11,762 bases of DNA, from assembly GCA_903821715.1 (NCBI GenBank), contig CAIJMB010000061.1:1-11762 (forward strand), read 5' to 3'. The stretch is from an uncultured Flavobacteriales bacterium. Its GTDB lineage: Bacteria > Bacteroidota > Bacteroidia > Flavobacteriales > Schleiferiaceae. A program made the translations under genes and the position numbers. Below are positions 1 through 7,428 of the stretch, piece after piece. Position 1 is the first letter of the stretch, and every line of letters starts with the position of its first letter. The notes beneath the pieces are model-generated. The model had not been told where the DNA came from. It made no database searches and saw only the letters and a list, made by a program, of their open reading frames with translations.

Positions 1-1387
1 CCGTTTGGCCTGTCTCTTCGTCCGTGTGCACGCGGAAGGTGGGATCCTCTTCAGCAAGCTTAGCCAAAGACATACCCAACTTATCTACGTCCGCTTGAGT
101 TTTTGGCTCTACGGCGAGTCCGATAACTGGCTCAGGGAAGCTCATTGACTCAAGAACAATGGGGTTCTTCTCGTCACATAGCGTGTCTCCCGTGCGAATA
201 TCCTTAAAACCAACACCAGCACCAATGTCACCAGCTTCGATGACATCAATCGGGTTTTGCTTGTTGGCGTGCATTTGGAAGATGCGACTGATGCGCTCCT
301 TGTTGCCAGTGCGCATGTTCTTCACATACGAACCTGCGTCAATCTTTCCAGAGTATACGCGGAAGAAGCAAAGACGACCAACGAAGGGGTCAGTTGCAAT
401 CTTAAACGCTAGGGCAGCCAAAGGCTCGGTAGAAACGGGACGACGAACCTCTTCTTCATCCGTATCTGGATTGACTCCGGCAATCGCCTCGACGTCTACA
501 GGTGAAGGAAGGTACTCCATCACCGCGTCGAGCATGGTTTGTACACCCTTGTTCTTAAATGCGGAACCGCAAAGTACCGGCGTGATCTTCATGGCGATTA
601 CAGCCTTGCGTATTGCAGCAGTAAGCTCCTCACGCGTGATGCTCGCTGGATCTTCGAAGAACTTCTCCATGAGGTTGTCGTCAAACTCGGCAACGGCCTC
701 AACAAGCTTCTCGCGGTACTCGTCCACTGTTTCGACGAGGTCGGCAGGAATCTCGATCTCATCGTACGTCATACCCTGAGTATCGTCGTTCCAAATGATG
801 GCCTTCTTCGTAAGCAAGTCAACCACGCCGCGGAACTCAGCTTCAGCACCGATGGGCACCTGAAGGGGGACAGCATTGCCGCGAAGCTTTTCGTCAATTT
901 GACGAACTACGTTGAAGAAGTCAGCTCCCGTACGATCCATCTTGTTGACAAACGCAATACGCGGTACACTGTATTTGGTAGCCTGGCGCCAAACCGTTTC
1001 AGTCTGGGGCTGTACGCCACCCACCGCGCACAGAAGGGCAACAGCACCGTCAAGTACGCGAAGTGAGCGCTCTACCTCTACGGTAAAGTCAACGTGACCT
1101 GGAGTATCGATGATATTAATCTTGTACTCCTCAGTCTGGCCTGCGATGTCCTTACCCTGCACCGTTGGAAAGCGCCAAAAGCACGTCGTCGCAGCTGAAG
1201 TAATGGTGATACCGCGCTCTTGCTCCTGAACCATCCAGTCCATGGTAGCAGCTCCGTCGTGAACTTCACCAATCTTGTGGCTCACGCCGGTATAGTAAAG
1301 AATACGCTCGGTAGTGGTAGTCTTACCAGCATCAATGTGGGCCATGATGCCGATGTTGCGGGTATATTTAAGGTCGCGTGAAGCCAT
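1..1387 (-). CDS. fusA: Elongation factor G (EF-G), C-terminal part beyond the window
   Basis: Translational GTPase that drives ribosomal translocation in the cytoplasm. The frame is open from ATG at 1387-1385 to the left edge, giving about 462 of the usual ~700 residues. The GTPase motifs are intact: G1 AHIDAGKT (16-23), G2 RGIT (58-61), G3 DTPGH (94-98), G4 NKMD (148-151) and G5 GSA (274-276). The visible part covers the G domain, domain II and the beginning of domain III; domains IV and V lie outside. It is the third gene of the str operon, 18 bases after rpsG, and no Shine-Dalgarno is visible before the ATG, as is common in Bacteroidota. The operon position and canonical G2 region argue for the main translocase rather than an EF-G2 or a TetQ-type protection protein. 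The truncation is caused only by the window edge. Confidence 0.97.
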   Translation of the reverse strand, partial: MASRDLKYTRNIGIMAHIDAGKTTTTERILYYTGVSHKIGEVHDGAATMDWMVQEQERGITITSAATTCFWRFPTVQGKDIAGQTEEYKINIIDTPGHVDFTVEVERSLRVLDGAVALLCAVGGVQPQTETVWRQATKYSVPRIAFVNKMDRTGADFFNVVRQIDEKLRGNAVPLQVPIGAEAEFRGVVDLLTKKAIIWNDDTQGMTYDEIEIPADLVETVDEYREKLVEAVAEFDDNLMEKFFEDPASITREELTAAIRKAVIAMKITPVLCGSAFKNKGVQTMLDAVMEYLPSPVDVEAIAGVNPDTDEEEVRRPVSTEPLAALAFKIATDPFVGRLCFFRVYSGKIDAGSYVKNMRTGNKERISRIFQMHANKQNPIDVIEAGDIGAGVGFKDIRTGDTLCDEKNPIVLESMSFPEPVIGLAVEPKTQADVDKLGMSLAKLAEEDPTFRVHTDEETGQT

Positions 1388-1405
1388 CGTCTTAGAGAAA
1401 TACGA

Positions 1406-1876
1406 TTAGAAACGGAAGTGTGAGAACGCCTTGTTGGCCTCGGCCATCTTGTGCGTATCCATGCGCTTTTTAACGGCAGCACCTTCTTCTTTCGCAGCAG
1501 CGATGATCTCGCCGGCTAGCTTGCCTGCCATGCTCTTTTCGTTGCGCTTGCGTGAGTAACCAATCAACCACTTCATCGCCACCGAAATTTTGCGGTCAGG
1601 ACGAATCTGCTGGGGGATTTGAAAGGTCGCACCACCAACACGGCGGCTACGCACCTCCACGTGCGGCATCACATTGGTAAGAGCCGTTTTCCACTGGTCA
1701 AGACCGTTAGCCTCACCGGTGCGCTCTGACACCAAGTCAATCGCGTCGTAAAAAATTTTGAAAGCGGTTGACTTCTTTCCGTCCAACATCATGTTGTTGA
1801 CGAAGCGCGTAACGAGGGGATCGTTAAAACGGGGATCCGGCAGGAGCGGGCGCTTCTTAGCACGAGTCTTTCTCAT
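1406..1876 (-). CDS. rpsG: 30S ribosomal protein S7 (uS7)
   Basis: Primary 16S rRNA-binding protein that nucleates assembly of the 30S head and lies near the E site and the exit path of mRNA. The 156-residue product has the normal bacterial length. It starts MRKTRAKKR, carries the conserved DPRFNDPLVTRFVNNMMLDG stretch (about residues 14-33), and ends AFSHFRF, as I recall for Bacteroidota S7. Basic residues are concentrated at the N-terminus, as expected for rRNA contact. It sits 14 bases downstream of rpsL and 18 bases upstream of fusA, so it is very likely co-transcribed in the str operon. In other bacteria S7 can repress its own operon, but I see no specific S7 target here. Nothing is unusual in length or reading frame. 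Confidence 0.98.
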   Translation of the reverse strand: MRKTRAKKRPLLPDPRFNDPLVTRFVNNMMLDGKKSTAFKIFYDAIDLVSERTGEANGLDQWKTALTNVMPHVEVRSRRVGGATFQIPQQIRPDRKISVAMKWLIGYSRKRNEKSMAGKLAGEIIAAAKEEGAAVKKRMDTHKMAEANKAFSHFRF

Positions 1877-1890
1877 GGTTCCTTACTTAA

Positions 1891-2271
1891 TTATTTTTTA
1901 GCCTTGGGACGCTTGGCACCATACTTCGAACGGCGTTGCATACGACCGTTCACACCTGCCGTATCAAGGGCACCGCGAACGATGTGGTAGCGAACACCTG
2001 GAAGGTCTTTTACACGACCTCCGCGAACCAGTACAATACTGTGCTCTTGTAGGTTGTGTCCTTCACCTCCGATGTAGGCATTGACTTCGTTACCGTTAGT
2101 TAACCGTACACGCGCAACTTTGCGCATCGCGGAATTCGGCTTCTTTGGAGTAGTGGTGTATACCCGGGTGCAAACGCCACGGCGTTGCGGGCAAGCGTCC
2201 AGTGCGGCCGACTTGCTCTTCTTTTCCAGGGTTACGCGTCCTTTGCGGACTAGTTGTTGGATCGTTGGCAT
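1891..2271 (-). CDS. rpsL: 30S ribosomal protein S12 (uS12)
   Basis: Decoding-centre protein that contacts 16S rRNA helices and monitors codon-anticodon pairing. The 126 residues start MPTIQQLVRKGR and contain the two diagnostic loops TTPKKPNSAMRK (about 40-51) and GGRVKDLPGVRYH (about 84-96). The lysines at 43 and 88 and the proline at 91, where substitutions give streptomycin resistance in other bacteria, are all in the ordinary state, so this allele predicts an unmodified target. Asp89 is the residue methylthiolated by RimO in bacteria that have that enzyme. The C-terminus is lysine-rich. This is the first gene of the str operon; its ATG lies about 62 bases downstream of a perfect TAnnTTTG element on the minus strand. 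Confidence 0.98.
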   Translation of the reverse strand: MPTIQQLVRKGRVTLEKKSKSAALDACPQRRGVCTRVYTTTPKKPNSAMRKVARVRLTNGNEVNAYIGGEGHNLQEHSIVLVRGGRVKDLPGVRYHIVRGALDTAGVNGRMQRRSKYGAKRPKAKK

Positions 2272-2312
2272 GCTCTTCTACGTGGTTTGACGTCGGTAGA
2301 AATAAAATTTCA

Positions 2313-2329
2313 CCCCCACTTTTTTGGGG
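2313..2329 (-). other. Short hairpin at the predicted 5' end of the str operon mRNA
   Basis: On the minus strand CCCC (2329-2326) can pair with GGGG within 2317-2313 across an A-rich loop of about eight bases. It falls at or just after the predicted transcription start, so it could form a 5'-terminal stem on the leader. The stem is only four to five pairs, so it may be chance; no function is claimed. Confidence 0.25.
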
Positions 2330-2333
2330 ACTG

Positions 2334-2341
2334 CAAATGTA
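2334..2341 (-). promoter_or_regulatory. Bacteroidota-type -7 element, promoter of rpsL-rpsG-fusA
   Basis: Read on the minus strand this is TACATTTG followed by CA, a full match to the Bacteroidota -7 consensus TAnnTTTG. It lies about 62 bases before the rpsL ATG and points into the str operon. No clear TTG is found at the expected -33 spacing; only a weak GTG occurs about 20 bases upstream. Transcription would begin near 2330-2328. The consensus is established for the phylum; assignment to this operon rests on position. Confidence 0.7.
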
Positions 2342-2426
2342 GAACAATTTCTGCTCTAATCACCTTCACCTATTAAAAAGAATTTCAAAGTTTTCCACGC
2401 GACGATGCTTCGGGGGCCTGCCCACC

Positions 2427-2434
2427 TACTTTTG
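2427..2434 (+). promoter_or_regulatory. Bacteroidota-type -7 element, promoter of pcrA-DUF4290-murA
   Basis: TACTTTTG followed by TA matches TAnnTTTG exactly. Only nine bases separate it from the pcrA ATG at 2444, so the transcript would have a leader of a few bases or none. No convincing TTG lies at the usual -33 distance. Together with the element at 2334-2341 on the other strand it makes a compact divergent promoter region. The call rests on motif match and position. Confidence 0.6.
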
Positions 2435-2443
2435 TAGCACGTC

Positions 2444-4789
2444 ATGGATGAACTTTTAAGCGGACTCAATCCGGCCCAGCGACAGGCCGCAGTGCACCTC
2501 AATGGACCCGTAATGGTCATTGCCGGTGCGGGCTCTGGCAAAACCAGGGTGCTCACGTACCGGATTGCGCACTTAATCGCCCAGGGGGCGGATGCATTTC
2601 AAATATTGGCATTGACATTTACCAACAAGGCCGCTCGCGAAATGAAGGACCGGATTGCAAAGGTGATTGGTCCGGCTGAGGCTAAAAATGTATGGATGGG
2701 AACCTTCCATTCCATTTTTGCGCGCATCCTTCGCGTGGAGGGGGAACGCCTTGGTTTCCCGAGCAACTTTACGATTTACGATTCCGAGGATGCACAAAAA
2801 GTGCTGGCGAATGTGATTAAAGAGCTGAACCTCGACAAAGAGATTTACAAGACCAAGTCCGTAGCCTCGCGCATTTCGGCCTACAAGAATAGCCTAATCA
2901 CGCCAAAGGCCTATGCGGCACGAGCGGACCTGCAGGAGCAAGATGCCTCGGCACGGATGTCGAAGCTCGGTGAAGTGTACACTCAGTACATGGAGCGATG
3001 CTTTCGAGCCGGAGCGATGGACTTTGACGACCTATTGCTCAAGACCAATGAGTTGTTTGCACGGTTTCCGGACGTGCTTGCGAAGTACCAGGACCGGTTC
3101 CGCTATTTGTTAGTGGATGAGTATCAGGACACCAACCACGCTCAGTACTTGATCGTGAAGGCGTTGGCCGCGCGCTTTGAAAACGTGTGTGTAGTAGGCG
3201 ATGACGCGCAGAGCATTTATTCGTTTCGCGGCGCCAACATTCGGAACATTTTGAATTTTCAAAAGGACTACCCCGACGCGGCGCTGTACAAGTTGGAACA
3301 GAACTACCGGAGTACGCAGCGCATTGTGAAGGCGGCCAATGTGCTGATTTCGCACAACAAGGAGCAGCTCGAAAAGGACGTGTGGACTGAGAATCCGCTG
3401 GGAGAGAAGATTGTGGTGCACCAGAGTGTGAGCGATTCCGACGAAGGGCAGTATGTAGCACAGACGATTTTTGACCTAGTGCATCGGGAGCACCGCGGTT
3501 ATGGCGACTTTGCCATTTTGTATCGGACGAATGCCCAGTCCCGCTCATTTGAGGATGCGTTACGACGCAGGAATATTCCGTACCAGATTTACGGCGGATT
3601 GTCGTTTTACCAGCGCAAAGAGATTAAGGATGTGCTCGCGTACGTCCGACTGACGGTCAATGCGAGTGATGAAGAGGCACTGCGGCGCGTGATCAATTTA
3701 CCTGGGCGCGGAATTGGAGATACCACCATTGCCCGGCTCACGATTGCGGCGAATGACCGACAGGTTTCGCTTTGGGAAGCCGTGCGCAACGCAACCACCT
3801 GGGATTTAGGCATCAACCGACCGACTGCGGAACGCCTTGTGGCCTTTGCGGATTTAATTGATTCGTACCGGATCATCGCCACGCAGCAGGACGCGTTTGG
3901 AACCGTGGAGCACATTGCCCGTACGAGTGGTTTGGTGAAGTTACTCGCCGAAGACAAGACGCCCGAGGGCATTAGCCGCTACGAGAACGTTCAAGAACTG
4001 CTCAACGGTATCAAGGACTTTGTGGAGCAGCAGAGCCAAACCGAAGACGGGGACCCTAGTCTTGGGGCCTTTTTGCAGGATGTGGCGCTGCTCACCGACC
4101 GCGACGAGCAAGAGACTGACGAACCCAAGGTGATTTTGATGACCATTCACTTGGCGAAGGGCTTGGAGTTTCCGGTGGTGTTTGTGGTCGGAATGGAAGA
4201 CGCCCTTTTTCCGTCGATGATGGCGATGAATTCGCGAAGTGATCTTGAAGAGGAGCGCCGTCTGTTTTATGTCGCGTTGACACGGGCCGAACAGCGCGCA
4301 TTCTTGACCTATGCACGCGTTCGGTACCGCTGGGGAAAGTTGATCGATTGTGAGCCAAGCCGCTTTCTCGAGGAGCTGGACGAGGAACATTTAGATGTTC
4401 ACATACCGGAATTACCGAAGAGTTATGGGGTGCCGAGGGAGCTTCGGGATGCGTTTGGCGACCCGGAACAGCCGCGCACCTTTAGGGGAAGTGCGGCACA
4501 AAAGATGGGCGGAAGCACTCCGAAGGCGACGACACCTCCCCCCGCGCCTATTCGGTTTAGAAAGCCCGAAAACCTCAAACCTTTAGGCCAGGCAACTTCT
4601 ACGTCGGGAAGTCCCGCACACGAACTAAATTTGGCTCCTGGAATTCGAGTGGTGCACGATCGCTTTGGCGTAGGCACCGTGACCGAAGTGGAACCAGCCG
4701 CCGACGGCGGAAAAGCCACCATACAATTTGATAACGCGGGCGAAAAGAAACTCCTCTTGAAGTTCGCTAAATTGCAGCTCTTGGCTTAG
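2444..4789 (+). CDS. pcrA: UvrD/PcrA-type ATP-dependent 3'-5' DNA helicase
   Basis: Superfamily 1A helicase that unwinds DNA in nucleotide-excision and mismatch repair and in replication restart. The 781-residue protein shows the full motif set: Q motif LNPAQRQA (8-15), Walker A AGAGSGKTR (27-35), motif Ia TFTNKAAREM, Walker B VDEYQD (224-229), motif III GDDAQSIYSFRGA (252-264), motif IV QNYRS, motif V TIHLAKGLEF and motif VI VALTRAEQR (610-618). A proline-rich linker (about 660-730) leads to a C-terminal Tudor-like module (about 733-781, beginning GIRVVHDRFGVG) that in PcrA/UvrD binds RNA polymerase, pointing to transcription-coupled repair. The start is fixed by the canonical first helix. 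DUF4290 follows after one base. The missing RecB nuclease signature and the Tudor tail favour PcrA/UvrD over AddA or RecB; the choice between the names pcrA and uvrD is nominal. Confidence 0.95.
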   Translation: MDELLSGLNPAQRQAAVHLNGPVMVIAGAGSGKTRVLTYRIAHLIAQGADAFQILALTFTNKAAREMKDRIAKVIGPAEAKNVWMGTFHSIFARILRVEGERLGFPSNFTIYDSEDAQKVLANVIKELNLDKEIYKTKSVASRISAYKNSLITPKAYAARADLQEQDASARMSKLGEVYTQYMERCFRAGAMDFDDLLLKTNELFARFPDVLAKYQDRFRYLLVDEYQDTNHAQYLIVKALAARFENVCVVGDDAQSIYSFRGANIRNILNFQKDYPDAALYKLEQNYRSTQRIVKAANVLISHNKEQLEKDVWTENPLGEKIVVHQSVSDSDEGQYVAQTIFDLVHREHRGYGDFAILYRTNAQSRSFEDALRRRNIPYQIYGGLSFYQRKEIKDVLAYVRLTVNASDEEALRRVINLPGRGIGDTTIARLTIAANDRQVSLWEAVRNATTWDLGINRPTAERLVAFADLIDSYRIIATQQDAFGTVEHIARTSGLVKLLAEDKTPEGISRYENVQELLNGIKDFVEQQSQTEDGDPSLGAFLQDVALLTDRDEQETDEPKVILMTIHLAKGLEFPVVFVVGMEDALFPSMMAMNSRSDLEEERRLFYVALTRAEQRAFLTYARVRYRWGKLIDCEPSRFLEELDEEHLDVHIPELPKSYGVPRELRDAFGDPEQPRTFRGSAAQKMGGSTPKATTPPPAPIRFRKPENLKPLGQATSTSGSPAHELNLAPGIRVVHDRFGVGTVTEVEPAADGGKATIQFDNAGEKKLLLKFAKLQLLA

Positions 4790-4790
4790 C

Positions 4791-5477
4791 ATGAGCACCC
4801 TAATGGAAACTTCAAGCATCACCACGTTGTCGCTCGACTACAACACGGACCGCCCCCAAATGGTACTGGGCGAATACGGGCGCCTCGTGCAGACCATGGT
4901 TGAGTTCACGCTCACGATCGAGGACCGCGCCAAGCGGACTGAGTCCGCTGCACATATTGTAGACACGGTAGGTCGATTGAATCCAACCCTTCGCGGTCAG
5001 ACTGATTTTGCGCGCAAAGTATGGGACCACCTGCACGTCATATCTGGATTTCAACTGGATGTGGATGGCCCCTTCCCTGCCCCGCAACGAGAACTGCTCG
5101 AAGCGAAGCCGGAGCGCGTTCCCTACCCCCCGAAAAGCCGAAGCCACCGCTACTATGGCGTCATTTTACAGAACTTGATCAATACAGTGGCTGAAATGGA
5201 GCCCTCTGAAGAGCGTCAAGGCATAGAGTACGACATCGCCAACCAGATGAAGCGCGCATACCTGAGCTGGAATAAAGACACCGTAGACGATGCCGTGATC
5301 TTCAATGATTTACGGATCCTGTCTGCCGGCCGACTTGGCCAAGAGGGGTCTGCGCTGTCCGTGGCTAAGGGCGTGGTATCGCAAAATGCTCCGCTTCACA
5401 CCAAAAATCGGAAAAAGAAAAAACCGAACACGACCAACTTTAACAACAAACGCAAAGGCGGATTCTTCCGCAAGTAG
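4791..5477 (+). CDS. DUF4290 family protein of unknown function
   Basis: I recognise this as DUF4290, a family found in Bacteroidota, often beside murA. The conserved part runs from about LDYNTDRPQMVLGEYGR (14-30) through VEFTLTIEDR and WDHLHVISGFQLDVD to about residue 185, and looks mostly helical. The C-terminus (203-228) is a strongly basic tail rich in Lys, Arg and Asn (KNRKKKKPN ... NKRKGGFFRK), as in a nucleic-acid- or ribosome-binding extension; that role is inference. There is no signal peptide or membrane segment, so it should be cytoplasmic. The start at 4791 lies one base after the pcrA stop; a second ATG at 4803 would remove four residues and is equally possible, because conservation begins only later. 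murA starts two bases after its stop. The biochemical function is unknown. Confidence 0.85.
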   Translation: MSTLMETSSITTLSLDYNTDRPQMVLGEYGRLVQTMVEFTLTIEDRAKRTESAAHIVDTVGRLNPTLRGQTDFARKVWDHLHVISGFQLDVDGPFPAPQRELLEAKPERVPYPPKSRSHRYYGVILQNLINTVAEMEPSEERQGIEYDIANQMKRAYLSWNKDTVDDAVIFNDLRILSAGRLGQEGSALSVAKGVVSQNAPLHTKNRKKKKPNTTNFNNKRKGGFFRK

Positions 5478-5479
5478 GT

Positions 5480-6796
5480 ATGGCTTCATTTCGAATTACG
5501 GGCGGAATTGCGCTCAAAGGAGACGTTCATCCGCAAGGCGCCAAAAACGAGGTGCTCCAAATTTTGTGCGCCGTGCTTTTGACCGATGAAACGGTCCGAA
5601 TTACCAACATTCCTGACATTGTCGACGTCAACAAGCTCATCGAGATTTTGGGGGATTTTGGCGTTAGGGTCGCAAAAAATGGACCTGGAGACTACAGCTT
5701 CACCGCAGATGCGATTGACGTCGAATTCTTATTCGGCGAAACCTACAAAAAGAAGGGCGCATCCCTGCGCGGATCCGTGATGGTGGTAGGCCCTATGCTT
5801 GCTCGGTTCGGTAAGGGCTACATCCCGAAGCCTGGAGGAGACAAGATTGGCCGCCGCCGCTTAGATACGCATTTTGAAGGCTTTATGAAACTTGGAGCCA
5901 AGTTCGTCTACGAAGAAGGCGCCCACTTCTATGGGGTAGAAGCTCCTGCTGACGGGCTCAAAGGTGCCTACATTTTGTTGGACGAACCTTCGGTTACGGG
6001 GACAGCAAACATTGTAATGGCCGCCGTGCTCACCCCTGGAGTCACCACAATTTACAATGCTGCGTGCGAGCCCTACTTGCAGCAGCTGTGCGGAATGCTC
6101 GTTCGAATGGGTGCCCAAATCGAAGGCATCGGCAGCAACCGTTTGACGATAACTGGTGTAACCCGCCTTGGTGGTACAGAGCACCGCTGCCTGCCCGATA
6201 TGATTGAAATCGGCTCTTGGATTGGACTTGCGGCGATGACGAAGTCAGAAATCACGATTAAAAATGCAGGAATTCCACATTTGGGTCAGATTCCGAATGT
6301 ATTTCGCAAGTTGGGAATCCGCATCGAAGAACGCGGGGACAACCTCTACATTCCGGCGCAAGAGCACTATGAAATGGGCGCCTACCTCGACGGATCAATG
6401 GTGACCATTGCAGACGGTCCTTGGCCTATGTTCACTCCCGACCTTTTGAGTATTGTGCTCGTTACGGCGACCCAAGCAAAAGGTTCAGTCCTCATTCACC
6501 AAAAGATGTTCGAGAGCCGCTTGTTTTTTGTCGACAAGTTGATCGACATGGGCGCTCAGATCATTTTGTGCGACCCGCACCGAGCTACGGTAATTGGCCA
6601 TGACCGCCAGTTCTGCCTACGCGCTACCACAATGTCTTCACCAGATATTCGGGCCGGAATTGCTCTGTTAATTGCTGCGTTAAGTGCCGAGGGAACGTCT
6701 ACCATTCAGAATATTGAACAGATCGACCGCGGATATGAGCGAATTGATGAGCGCCTGCGTGATTTAGGTGCCAAAATTGAACGCGTGGCAGACTGA
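5480..6796 (+). CDS. murA: UDP-N-acetylglucosamine 1-carboxyvinyltransferase (MurA), Cys-to-Asp active-site variant
   Basis: Transfers enolpyruvate from PEP to UDP-GlcNAc, the first committed step of peptidoglycan precursor synthesis, in the cytoplasm. The 438 residues form the usual duplicated EPSP-synthase-like fold. Lys22-Asn23 in GAKNE match the essential E. coli K22/N23, Asp321 in FTPDLLS matches D305, and Arg391 in PDIRAG matches R397 by motif alignment. The mobile catalytic loop reads PKPGGDKIGRRRLDTH (116-131), so Asp121 stands where E. coli has Cys115, the residue alkylated by fosfomycin. A Cys-to-Asp exchange keeps activity and gives intrinsic fosfomycin insensitivity in mycobacteria and chlamydiae. 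It is third in the pcrA-DUF4290-murA run, two bases after DUF4290. With all other catalytic residues present it should be functional. Confidence 0.97.
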   Translation: MASFRITGGIALKGDVHPQGAKNEVLQILCAVLLTDETVRITNIPDIVDVNKLIEILGDFGVRVAKNGPGDYSFTADAIDVEFLFGETYKKKGASLRGSVMVVGPMLARFGKGYIPKPGGDKIGRRRLDTHFEGFMKLGAKFVYEEGAHFYGVEAPADGLKGAYILLDEPSVTGTANIVMAAVLTPGVTTIYNAACEPYLQQLCGMLVRMGAQIEGIGSNRLTITGVTRLGGTEHRCLPDMIEIGSWIGLAAMTKSEITIKNAGIPHLGQIPNVFRKLGIRIEERGDNLYIPAQEHYEMGAYLDGSMVTIADGPWPMFTPDLLSIVLVTATQAKGSVLIHQKMFESRLFFVDKLIDMGAQIILCDPHRATVIGHDRQFCLRATTMSSPDIRAGIALLIAALSAEGTSTIQNIEQIDRGYERIDERLRDLGAKIERVAD

Positions 6797-6802
6797 TTTT
6801 TG
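6795..6802 (+). promoter_or_regulatory. Possible -7 element for the thioredoxin-like gene
   Basis: GATTTTTG followed by CA differs from TAnnTTTG only at its first base. It overlaps the murA stop codon and ends 17 bases before the ATG at 6820. It could give the thioredoxin gene its own transcription besides read-through from murA. One mismatch and no clear -33 TTG keep this tentative. Confidence 0.3.
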
Positions 6803-6819
6803 CAACTTAACTTCGAAGC

Positions 6820-7362
6820 ATGAAACAGATTCTCGTTTTGGGCGCCGCAGCCCTAGTATTTGCCGCCACTCCCGCGGGTCGTGTAACCGCTCCAATCGCT
6901 GTGGAGCAGATGGCCACCATCAATGTGGGCGACATGGCGCCAGATTTGGCATTTCCGGATCCGTCTGGCAAAACCCGCAAGCTGTCAGACTTGCGCGGCA
7001 AAGTGGTCCTTTTGGACTTTTGGGCGGCATGGTGCGGTCCCTGTCGCATGGAGAATCCAAACGTGGTAAAGGTGTACAACCAGTACAAGGATGCTAAGTT
7101 TTCAACTGGCAAGGGCTTCGAAGTATTCTCACTGTCATTGGACAACACCAAAGACCGTTGGATTGAAGCGATTGCCAAGGATGGGCTTGTGTGGCCGAAC
7201 CACGTAAGTGACCTCAAAGGCTGGCGTTCTGAAGGCGCTGCGTTGTACGGGGTAAACGCGATTCCAGCAACCTACCTTATTGATGGAAAGGGTAAAGTTG
7301 TCGCCAAAAACCTTCGCGGAGCCGCGCTCGAGAACGCACTTAAGGCGATGCAAGCCAAGTAA
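6820..7362 (+). CDS. Secreted TlpA/ResA-like thiol-disulfide oxidoreductase
   Basis: Thioredoxin-fold protein of the AhpC/TSA-TlpA group, predicted to act on disulfides in the periplasm. A Sec signal peptide is visible: Met-Lys, a hydrophobic run (LVLGAAALVFAA) and a small-residue region near 17-20. There is no lipobox cysteine, so the protein should be soluble after cleavage. The mature domain has GDMAPDLAFPD (about 37-47), the redox motif WCGPC (71-75) within the conserved DFWAAWCGPCR, and the cis-proline in IPATYLID (Pro149). Its 180 residues fit a single domain. It starts 23 bases after murA, a wider gap than the upstream 1-2 bases, and is followed by a terminator, so it is last in the transcription unit. 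The substrate is unknown; cytochrome c maturation or general oxidative folding are possible. Confidence 0.9.
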   Translation: MKQILVLGAAALVFAATPAGRVTAPIAVEQMATINVGDMAPDLAFPDPSGKTRKLSDLRGKVVLLDFWAAWCGPCRMENPNVVKVYNQYKDAKFSTGKGFEVFSLSLDNTKDRWIEAIAKDGLVWPNHVSDLKGWRSEGAALYGVNAIPATYLIDGKGKVVAKNLRGAALENALKAMQAK

Positions 7363-7379
7363 AGGTAATTTTTTCACCT

Positions 7380-7428
7380 AGCCTGCCATTCTGACACCTT
7401 TGGGTCGTTTGGCAGGCTTTGTGTTTTA
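7380..7428 (+). terminator. Rho-independent terminator after the thioredoxin-like gene
   Basis: AGCCTGCC (7380-7387) pairs perfectly with GGCAGGCT (7411-7418), with one more A-T pair inside. The 20-odd base loop can form a smaller inner stem (GAC-CC with GG-GTC). A T-rich run (TTGTGTTTT) follows. It lies 18 bases past the stop at 7362 and separates the murA transcription unit from grpE. Confidence 0.8.

Noticed and set aside
159..1066. Long plus-strand open frames (up to about 200 codons) opposite fusA
   Set aside because: They lie wholly antisense to an unmistakable EF-G frame, have Ser/Arg-rich composition typical of antisense shadows and show no recognisable domain.
1891..2271. Streptomycin-resistance substitution in rpsL
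   Set aside because: Lys43, Lys88 and Pro91 are all the usual sensitive-type residues.
2342..2426. Small RNA or riboswitch between the divergent promoters
   Set aside because: Only weak three- to four-pair stems are visible and the segment lies upstream of both predicted transcription starts.
3039..3548. Minus-strand open frame of 169 codons inside pcrA
   Set aside because: It is antisense to helicase motifs that are conserved at protein level, and its translation has no family resemblance.
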